From Caccovicinus sp964425595 (lineage in GTDB: Bacteria; Bacillota; Clostridia; Lachnospirales; Lachnospiraceae), in NCBI GenBank assembly GCA_964425595.1, contig CAYRMW010000022.1, positions 1-33,844 of the forward strand: a stretch of 33,844 bases of DNA. The letters run 5' to 3'. Shown piece after piece: positions 24,448 through 30,543 of the stretch. How positions within the stretch are numbered: the stretch's first letter is position 1; every line of letters begins with the position of its first letter. The notes below the pieces were generated by a model. That model was not told where the DNA came from, did no database searches, and worked only from the letters and a program-made list of their open reading frames with translations. The translations under genes and the position numbers were made by a program.

Positions 24448-25348
24448 CTTCATTTTCCGTTACCAGCGGCTTTTTATGCGTAAAGAAGATGATGCCTTCC
24501 GTGGGCGCCAGTATGGTGGAGATCACATTTCCTTCGTAGGGGTGAACGATCTCCGCCAGGGGCATGCCCATGCGCACCTCGTCGCCGGGACGGCACAGCC
24601 TGCGGTAGATGCCGCCGGCATTGGAGCGGACGGAAGTCAGTTCCTCCTCGTTGATCAGCGTGGAGATAAATCCGCTGTGGCTGTGGTACTTTAAAATCCC
24701 CATGCGGGTCAGGAAGCGGAGCACTGCCGCCACGGCCTGCCGGGCGGACGCCTCGTCGATGAAGTCGGTCTCCGTGGTGTAGAGGGAGAAGGCGTTGGTG
24801 TCCCAGATCTGCCAGTTATAATTCAGTGTCGTGGTGTCGATCGGGCGGGGCCTGCGCACCACGACATAGGGCAGGCCGAAAAGGCCGGCCAGGCTGGTAT
24901 TCTGTTTTCCGGTGTCCATCATGCGTACATGGGGGACGAAATCACCCGGCATATAAAAACTGGCAAACTGGATGCCGTAGCTGTAGTCTTTTACCTTGTC
25001 AAAAACGCCGGCGGCGATGCGCTGGGTCGTTTCCCCCAGATGGTAGCCGGGGAACATCCGGTTGATATCCGTGTTGTCTACCGGCCAGAACCGTTTCCCG
25101 ATATTCATGGCGTAGTGGTTTACCGAGGGAATGACCAGGATCTCTTTTCCGGAGATAATGGAATGCGAGGCTTCCAGTTCCTCGAGCTTTCGGATGATCT
25201 GGGAGCAGATGTAAAGCTGCTGCACCTCATTCCCGCGGATGCTTCCGATGATACAGGCGGATTTTTGGCCGTGTCCGAAGCGATAGCCGGTGATCAGCAG
25301 GTCTTCACGGCAAGGCGAACCCAACCGATAGATTTCAGTCTTTCTCAT
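24413..25348 (-). CDS. AstE/aspartoacylase-like M14 protein with degenerate zinc site
   Basis: This 311-residue protein belongs to the succinylglutamate desuccinylase/aspartoacylase group of M14 metallopeptidases by overall sequence (NRMFPGYHLGE, the C-terminal beta-barrel-like domain ending EGIIFFTHKKPLVTENEVICKI). The zinc motif that should read HGNE is RGNE (Arg38, Glu41), and the later D-I-H motif is replaced by IQFASF. Two of three zinc ligands are therefore missing. GGAGG precedes the ATG by 8 nt, and the gene begins inside the end of its active-looking paralogue (14-bp overlap). It may be a regulatory pseudo-enzyme partner, or a binding protein. Last gene of the ATP-grasp operon. Confidence 0.85.
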   Translation of the reverse strand: MRKTEIYRLGSPCREDLLITGYRFGHGQKSACIIGSIRGNEVQQLYICSQIIRKLEELEASHSIISGKEILVIPSVNHYAMNIGKRFWPVDNTDINRMFPGYHLGETTQRIAAGVFDKVKDYSYGIQFASFYMPGDFVPHVRMMDTGKQNTSLAGLFGLPYVVVRRPRPIDTTTLNYNWQIWDTNAFSLYTTETDFIDEASARQAVAAVLRFLTRMGILKYHSHSGFISTLINEEELTSVRSNAGGIYRRLCRPGDEVRMGMPLAEIVHPYEGNVISTILAPTEGIIFFTHKKPLVTENEVICKIVRRLHA

Positions 25349-26282
25349 GTTCTATTCCTCCAAGTATCCGTCCTAAAAGCGAGCCACCATAGACCACGGG
25401 ATATTCCCGCCGGGTAAAGACCATGCCGGAGATGGGGGCTTCCACCGCTTCTACGATATCTCCGGTCAGCGGATCCAGGATCTCCCCGAACAGATCGCCG
25501 GCCTTCACCTGATCGCCGATCTTGACACGGGAAATATAGATCCCGGCATTCCCGGCATTCAGATAGCCTACGGCATGATCGGTGGAGATGACCGGCGTGC
25601 GCACGCTGCTGACCTCTCCTTCCCATACGCCGAGAGATTTCATGACGTTTAAGATCCCGTCGACCAGCTGGAAGCCGTAGGCGCGGGTGATGCGCATGCC
25701 GACGCCCATTTCCACCACAAGAGTCGGCGTACCGGCCTTGTTCAGGGTGTAGGCAAGTGTGGATTCCAGAACGGTGGCGGACGCGTGAACCCAGACAAAG
25801 TCTACATTGATCTTTTCGGCAAGGGGGACGAGCGTGTCGGCGGTGATCTCATTGATCCGCACCTGGGGAAGTTCCATCAGGAATATATTGCTGGCGTGGA
25901 TATCCACGCACAGATCCGCCCCCTTCAGGTCTTCGGTGAGGCGGTAAACCAGGGATTCCATCATGGGACCGTCCTCACAGCCGGGGAATATCCGGTTCAT
26001 ATCCAGATCGAACATGGGAATGCCCCGGGTGATGGAGTCGATGCCCAGCGGATTCAACGCCGGATAGATGTCGACGATCCCCTTAAGCTGCTCCGGCTCC
26101 GCCTTCAGCCGGCGGAGCAGTTCATAGCAGACGAACTGTCCTTCCAGCTCATCGCCATGGGTTCCCGTCACGATGGCGATCCGTTTTTCCTCCCCGGACG
26201 GGTGAACGGGCATGATCCGGTTTTTGCGGATGTTAAGATGTTCTGCTACCGGAAGTTCAACTGATACCACTGTCTCCGTCAT
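25335..26282 (-). CDS. AstE/aspartoacylase-like M14 metallo-amidohydrolase
   Basis: This 315-residue enzyme retains the M14 zinc site: His42 and Glu45 in GTHGDELEG and His129 in CVDIHASN, plus a likely catalytic Glu in VVEMGVG. Family members hydrolyse N-acyl amino acids or C-terminal peptide-like bonds. The C-terminal third (residues about 225-315) forms a small beta-rich domain with GDIVEAVEAPISG. I chose the ATG at 26282 because GGAGG lies 8 nt upstream; the ATG at 26300 overlaps that site. It starts inside the transglutaminase gene (26-bp overlap). It most likely trims or removes a group made or handled by the ATP-grasp/transglutaminase partners. Confidence 0.87.
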   Translation of the reverse strand: MTETVVSVELPVAEHLNIRKNRIMPVHPSGEEKRIAIVTGTHGDELEGQFVCYELLRRLKAEPEQLKGIVDIYPALNPLGIDSITRGIPMFDLDMNRIFPGCEDGPMMESLVYRLTEDLKGADLCVDIHASNIFLMELPQVRINEITADTLVPLAEKINVDFVWVHASATVLESTLAYTLNKAGTPTLVVEMGVGMRITRAYGFQLVDGILNVMKSLGVWEGEVSSVRTPVISTDHAVGYLNAGNAGIYISRVKIGDQVKAGDLFGEILDPLTGDIVEAVEAPISGMVFTRREYPVVYGGSLLGRILGGIEHEKD

Positions 26283-27078
26283 TGCTGATTTCCTCCACAT
26301 TTACATTTACATAGATTTCCTGCTTCTGGGCGGCGCTGCCCAAAAACCGCCCCTTGTCCACCGTGCAGTCACGGTAATCCCGGCCATGCGCCAGTTTAAT
26401 GTAATAGTCATCGATATGCAGGTTGTTGGTAGGATCGAAGCCGTACCATCCATCCTGAAGATAGGCCTCCACCCAGGCGTGGGTGGAGCCTTCGCCGATC
26501 ATCAGACCGTTGACATAGCGGGCGGGGATGCCCAGATAGCGCAGCACCGCGGTCATGATGTGGGCATAGTCCTGGCAGACGCCTTTTCCCAGGGCGAGGG
26601 CCTGGGCGGCGGTTGTCTGGATCGTCGTGACGCCGTGGACATAGGTAAAATGGCTGTACAGATAATCCATGGCGCACACGGCCTGTTCCATCGGGGCCGC
26701 AGCGCCCTGCCTGCGGCATTCGTCCCGGATCTTTTCCGCAAAGGCGGTTACTTCCGGTTGGAAACCGGCATAGGCGGAAGGGTACCGGTACATGGGATGG
26801 AGCGGTTCCTTCTGCACCATCATGCCCTGGACACAGGCGGTCCCGGCGATCCGGTAGCGGAAAGTGCTGTGGGGCGCCAGGGCGGAGCCGCTGAGCTTGC
26901 GGTTCCCGAAACCGTCGGTCAGCGCAGTTAAATAATCGGCAGGCTCTACCTGGCAGTCGGTCAGGGTGATCTGCTGCCGCAAAGAGTCTCCGGGGACGCA
27001 GCGCAGGGAAAAATAATGGCTGCTCACCGGAGACGAAAATTCCAGAATCATCTTGTATTCAAATCGCAGCTTTCTCAT
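26257..27078 (-). CDS. Transglutaminase-like cysteine peptidase
   Basis: This 273-residue protein has the bacterial transglutaminase N-terminal beta domain (about 1-100) and a transglutaminase core with the full catalytic triad: Cys168 in GKGVCQDYAH, His200 in GSTHAWVEAY and Asp215 in GFDPTNN. Such proteins usually act as peptidases or amidases in bacteria. No signal peptide is visible, so it should act in the cytoplasm. The start at 27078 has a poor ribosome binding site, so the start residue is less certain; it lies 45 bp after the alpha-E stop. Genes of this type travel with alpha-E and circularly permuted ATP-grasp genes in many bacteria. Confidence 0.9.
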   Translation of the reverse strand: MRKLRFEYKMILEFSSPVSSHYFSLRCVPGDSLRQQITLTDCQVEPADYLTALTDGFGNRKLSGSALAPHSTFRYRIAGTACVQGMMVQKEPLHPMYRYPSAYAGFQPEVTAFAEKIRDECRRQGAAAPMEQAVCAMDYLYSHFTYVHGVTTIQTTAAQALALGKGVCQDYAHIMTAVLRYLGIPARYVNGLMIGEGSTHAWVEAYLQDGWYGFDPTNNLHIDDYYIKLAHGRDYRDCTVDKGRFLGSAAQKQEIYVNVNVEEISNDGDSGIS

Positions 27079-27123
27079 ATTTTTTCGCGCTGCTTACCGG
27101 GATCAATACCATTCCACCACAGA

Positions 27124-27798
27124 TTACTGGAACAGGCCGTACAGGCAGCGCAACGCCTCCTGATGATCAATTTCCTGTCCTGCCTCGTCCAGGATCATTT
27201 TGCCGAGGCACTTCAGGCTTTCTTCATTATAGCACAGATTTGCTTTCTGGATTCGGTTTAATAGCTTTCGGTATTCTTTTTCCAGATCCTGTACGTGGTA
27301 ATTCAGCCGGATACAGAGATCCAGGCGCTCCACATATTTCCCGCACTTGAGGATGTTCCGGCAGTCCTCCGCTTCCACATAGTCATCGGCAGCGCCCCAG
27401 AATGCGAGCAGATAGTCCAGTACCTGCTGCAGTTCCAGCAAAGGCGAAGACGTCCGCTGGCTGGCTTCCATGGTATTTAAGGACAGCTGAACATAGGAGA
27501 GCACGGTGCTGCTCAGCTCGTTGCGCAGCACGATGGCATTGTCATAGGCCCGGCGCAGGTTGGAGATCACGGAATCCGGATTCTCCTCGTCAAACAGATA
27601 GGACTGTACGAACTGCCGGTTGGACTGATAGATGTCAGGGATGTTCAGTCTCCGGCAATATTCGGTGTAGCTCCCCTCCGGCTGCTCAATGATCTGGTCA
27701 TAAACGTGAAAAAATACCCGCAATGTGGTGTAGACCCGCTCTGTGTACCGGCCGAGCCAGTATAGATGGTCGGCGTTTTCTATCGAGATAATACCCAT
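27124..27798 (-). CDS. Alpha-E domain protein (DUF403)
   Basis: This 224-residue, largely alpha-helical protein carries the family signature at its N-terminus (ISIENADHLYWLGRYTERV, residues 4-22) and further conserved acidic/aromatic helices throughout. The family is almost always found beside, or fused to, a circularly permuted ATP-grasp enzyme. Comparative-genomic studies have proposed that it assists formation of an amide or peptide product. The biochemical role is not established. The gene overlaps the ATP-grasp gene by 19 bp; GGAGG lies about 12 nt before the ATG, a slightly long spacing. Confidence 0.92.
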   Translation of the reverse strand: MGIISIENADHLYWLGRYTERVYTTLRVFFHVYDQIIEQPEGSYTEYCRRLNIPDIYQSNRQFVQSYLFDEENPDSVISNLRRAYDNAIVLRNELSSTVLSYVQLSLNTMEASQRTSSPLLELQQVLDYLLAFWGAADDYVEAEDCRNILKCGKYVERLDLCIRLNYHVQDLEKEYRKLLNRIQKANLCYNEESLKCLGKMILDEAGQEIDHQEALRCLYGLFQ

Positions 27799-29093
27799 GT
27801 GTCTTTAAATCCTCCTCCCTGGGATGAGTTTACTACAAATGAATCCGCGTTTCGTGAGAAACGGGTCAGCCCGCTGGCCCAGACCCTGGTTTCTTTTCCG
27901 GAAAGGACGAACGCCCGCAGATCGGCCTTGCGCAGCACGCGCTCGTGACCGTTCATCACCTCCATATCCTGGAAATCGATGACCTCCTGCGCGATAAAGC
28001 GACGGGGTTCCGATTCGATCAGCTGCCTTAACTCGGCCAGCTTTTCCTGGGTGAGTCCGCTTCCGAAGACGACGCCGTATCCGCCGGCTTCCGCCACATC
28101 CTTGACGACCAGTGCTTCCAGATGCTCCAGCACGTACTTTTTATCCTCCGGGTAGAAGGGCAGATAGGTGGGGGCGTTTTTCAGGATCGGCTCCTGATCC
28201 AGATAATAGCGGATCATCTTCGGGACAAAATAGTAGATTCCCTTGTCATCCGCCACGCCGTTTCCGGGCGCGTTGACGATGGCGACATTCCCGCTGCGGT
28301 AGACATCCATGATGTGCGGAATACCGATCAGCGATTCCGGCAGGAAGGTCATGGGATCCAGGTACTCATCGGATATGCGGCGGTAGATGACGCCGACCTT
28401 CCGATTTGTGCCGCGGTAATCCCGGAAGTAAAGATAATTGTCTTCGACAAAGAGATCAGAGCAGGTGGCAAGCTCGCTCCCGGTCCGCTCAGCCAGATAG
28501 GAGTGCTCAAAGTAGGCCGCGTTGTATCGGCCCGGCGTCATGATGACAGGGATGCCGCCGGTATTCACCCAATCCATGGTCTCGCGCAGCAGATCCGCGT
28601 AGTTGCGGTTATCTTCCACCGGATTGTTGCGGAAGGTAGAAGGCGACGCACGACGGCAGAATTCCCGGGCGATCATGGGGTAAGAAGCGCCGGAAGGGAT
28701 CCGCAGGTTATCCTCCAGGATGTACCATTCATTGTCTTTGCCCAGAACCAGATCGATGCCGGAAATGTGGCTGTAAATATTCTTTGGCGGATGGATACCC
28801 TCGCACTCCGGGAGATATCCGGATGAGATAAACACAAATTCCTCGGGGATCACTCCGTCGCGGATGATCTTTTTCTCTCCATAGATGTCATTGAGAAAGA
28901 GGTTCAGTGCGTCCACCCGCTGGATCAGCCCCTTTTCCAGGCGCGAAAACTCCTGATGGGAGATCACACGGGGGATGGCGTCAAAGGGAAACAGCTGCTC
29001 ATGAAATTCACCGTTTTTATAGATGCCGAACTTTACGCCAAAGCGTGCCAGCAGCCGGTTAATTCCTTCTGCATGATCAATTAATTCTTTCAT
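27780..29093 (-). CDS. Circularly permuted ATP-grasp protein (type 2)
   Basis: This 437-residue protein belongs to the circularly permuted ATP-grasp family (DUF404/DUF407). Its hallmark WYILEDNLRIPSGASYP lies near residues 125-141, with ALVVKDVAEAGGYGVVFG near 325 and the late ADLRAFVL segment near 400. ATP-grasp enzymes join a carboxylate, activated as acyl-phosphate, to an amine, so an amide or peptide-like product is expected, but no substrate is known. The ATG at 29093 has AGGAGG 8 nt upstream; a second ATG two codons earlier is too close to that site. It is the first gene of the operon, behind a leader of about 245 nt with an intrinsic terminator. Confidence 0.92.
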   Translation of the reverse strand: MKELIDHAEGINRLLARFGVKFGIYKNGEFHEQLFPFDAIPRVISHQEFSRLEKGLIQRVDALNLFLNDIYGEKKIIRDGVIPEEFVFISSGYLPECEGIHPPKNIYSHISGIDLVLGKDNEWYILEDNLRIPSGASYPMIAREFCRRASPSTFRNNPVEDNRNYADLLRETMDWVNTGGIPVIMTPGRYNAAYFEHSYLAERTGSELATCSDLFVEDNYLYFRDYRGTNRKVGVIYRRISDEYLDPMTFLPESLIGIPHIMDVYRSGNVAIVNAPGNGVADDKGIYYFVPKMIRYYLDQEPILKNAPTYLPFYPEDKKYVLEHLEALVVKDVAEAGGYGVVFGSGLTQEKLAELRQLIESEPRRFIAQEVIDFQDMEVMNGHERVLRKADLRAFVLSGKETRVWASGLTRFSRNADSFVVNSSQGGGFKDTWVLSR

Positions 29094-29201
29094 AGGCATT
29101 TCCTCCTGCTTCAATCGACGGTGCCGGGATCCGGTGAGGCGGCAGGGGAGGGGCTGCCCTCCTGCCGGCGCTGCGGGAAATGGAACCGGCCGGCCGCATA
29201 A

Positions 29202-29250
29202 ATAAAGAAAAGACGCCTTCATCCCCGGGAATCTGGGATGAAACGTCTTT
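29202..29250 (-). terminator. Intrinsic terminator in the leader of the ATP-grasp operon
   Basis: Read on the minus strand, AAAGACGTTTCATCCC pairs with GGGATGAAGGCGTCTTT (one bulge) and is followed by TCTTTATTT. It lies between the promoter at 29346-29374 and the ATP-grasp start. It could end transcription from the AraC-type gene and, because no later promoter is visible, must be passed for operon expression. Confidence 0.75.
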
Positions 29251-29345
29251 GTCTCGGAAAACGGCCCCGGAACTATCCGGCCGAAAATCTTGTTTGGATA
29301 AAGGGCTGCAAAATCCTCCGATCAGACCGCCCCGTTCTGAAGTCT

Positions 29346-29374
29346 ACTATACCCGTTTTTCGCAGGTTTGTCAA
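29346..29374 (-). promoter_or_regulatory. Promoter of the ATP-grasp/alpha-E operon
   Basis: On the minus strand TTGACA (29369-29374) and TATAGT (29346-29351) are separated by exactly 17 nt. The -35 box contains the TGA stop of the AraC-type gene. The start of transcription would be near 29339, giving a leader of about 245 nt that includes a GC-rich hairpin (CGGCCGGA...TCCGGGGCCG) and then the terminator. Confidence 0.75.
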
Positions 29375-30324
29375 GGATTATCCTGGGCGCAAAGGCAATC
29401 CGGCTGATCCGGACCGACCGGCTGTCCGGGCGTTTTCCGCTGCGCAGGCGGCCTCGTTTTCCTCTCCTGCTTTCGGTACACGGTGGGGCTGAACCCGTAA
29501 TATTTCTTAAAGGAAGAAGAAAAGTGTTCGATCGAGGAGTAGCCGAGCGCCTCGGCGATCTGCGTGATGGAGGTGTCTTTTTTCAGAAGGATGACGGCGG
29601 CGGCCATGCGGGCATCGGCTTTTTTTTGCTGGAACGTTTTTCCGTAGTACTGCTTTAGCAGGCGCTCTGTCTGACGCTGGCTCAGATTCAGCTGCGCGGC
29701 CAGATCGTTCAGGGTCAGATCCCGATAACCGTACAGAAAGGCTTCGTCAATCAGGAGCAGGGCTTTATCAGGAGGCAAGGAAGTGCTTTTTTTCGCCTCC
29801 TGCGCGGATTCGTTTCGGAGACTGCGGATGAGCTGAACGAGGATTTCTTTGAACAGCGACTCGATCTGTATGGTGTATCCGGGATCTTTCCGGCTGCTTT
29901 CCGCAAAGACTGCGGTCATCAGCCGGCCAAGTCCTGGGGCCTGCGGAAGGAAACAGGATCGGGCGTTGTTTAACTGCGCGAGAAAGTCCTTCAGCTCCTG
30001 GGGCACCCAGGGCAGAGATTGTTGTTTTTCCGTCACTTTAAGATACAGGCAGTACTCCTCCATCACCGCGTTCGGGTCGGAGGCCTGCGCGTGCGGGATC
30101 AGCGGTCCAGTGACGTAAAACACATTGGAGGCGGCCGGGTATTCTGTGCCGTCGGACAGGATAGAACCGCTGCCGGAGAGGATATAGTGAAACTCAAAAC
30201 AGCCGCTCCCGTGGCTGTGGAGCGGGATGGGACGCTCGACCGATTCGAGCACGATGCGCTGCAGCCGAAAGCCGACATTTCCGATGGAAAAAGACAGGTT
30301 CAGGGTATGATCTTCAAGCTTCAT
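29371..30324 (-). CDS. AraC-family transcriptional regulator
   Basis: This 317-residue protein has an N-terminal cupin-like sensing domain (residues about 20-110, with the HSHGSGCFEFHYILSG segment typical of AraC cupins) and two C-terminal helix-turn-helix units (about 210-300: LTLNDLAAQLNLSQRQTERLLKQ and SITQIAEALGYSSIEHFSSSFKK). AGGAGG is 8 nt upstream of the ATG. It is divergent from the GH95 fucosidase gene, which it probably activates in response to a host glycan sugar such as fucose or an L-fucosylated fragment. It could also affect the ATP-grasp operon downstream on the same strand, though that has its own promoter. Confidence 0.92.
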   Translation of the reverse strand: MKLEDHTLNLSFSIGNVGFRLQRIVLESVERPIPLHSHGSGCFEFHYILSGSGSILSDGTEYPAASNVFYVTGPLIPHAQASDPNAVMEEYCLYLKVTEKQQSLPWVPQELKDFLAQLNNARSCFLPQAPGLGRLMTAVFAESSRKDPGYTIQIESLFKEILVQLIRSLRNESAQEAKKSTSLPPDKALLLIDEAFLYGYRDLTLNDLAAQLNLSQRQTERLLKQYYGKTFQQKKADARMAAAVILLKKDTSITQIAEALGYSSIEHFSSSFKKYYGFSPTVYRKQERKTRPPAQRKTPGQPVGPDQPDCLCAQDNP

Positions 30325-30352
30325 CCATAGCCTCCTGATGGGATATAGGGAT

Positions 30353-30380
30353 ATTGTAGCATGCGAAAAAGGGAAGTCAA
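30353..30380 (-). promoter_or_regulatory. Promoter of the AraC-type regulator
   Basis: On the minus strand TTGACT (30375-30380) and TACAAT (30353-30358) are 16 nt apart. One of the two direct repeats that may bind the regulator (30365-30376) overlaps the spacer and -35, which would allow autoregulation. Confidence 0.7.
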
Positions 30381-30415
30381 TAAAATTTGCAAAAACACGA
30401 CATGAAAAAGAGAAA
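30365..30415 (+). repeat. Direct repeat, candidate AraC-type binding sites
   Basis: GAAAAAGGGAAG (30365-30376) and GAAAAAGAGAAA (30404-30415) are direct repeats 39 bp apart, close to four helical turns, in the divergent region between the AraC-type gene and the GH95 gene. Confidence 0.4.
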
Positions 30416-30455
30416 AACGACGGAAAGATTCCTAATCAGAGGGGTGGCGGGAGGA

Positions 30456-30461
30456 TATAAT
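30456..30461 (+). promoter_or_regulatory. -10 element of the GH95 gene
   Basis: A perfect TATAAT lies 83 nt upstream of the GH95 start, with only a weak -35 (TAATCA) at 17-nt spacing. A strong -10 with a weak -35 downstream of repeats fits an activator-dependent promoter. Confidence 0.55.
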
Positions 30462-30543
30462 GGAGCTATCAGACCCTGGGGGCGTCAGCTGAACCGGCAG
30501 CAGGCGGCAGGAACGAAAAACAGCAGAGAAGGGGAAGAAAACG

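Noticed and set aside
29094..29340. T-box or glutamine riboswitch in the ATP-grasp leader
   Set aside because: The T-box antiterminator motif and the known glutamine-riboswitch core were not found. Attenuation is still proposed on architecture alone.
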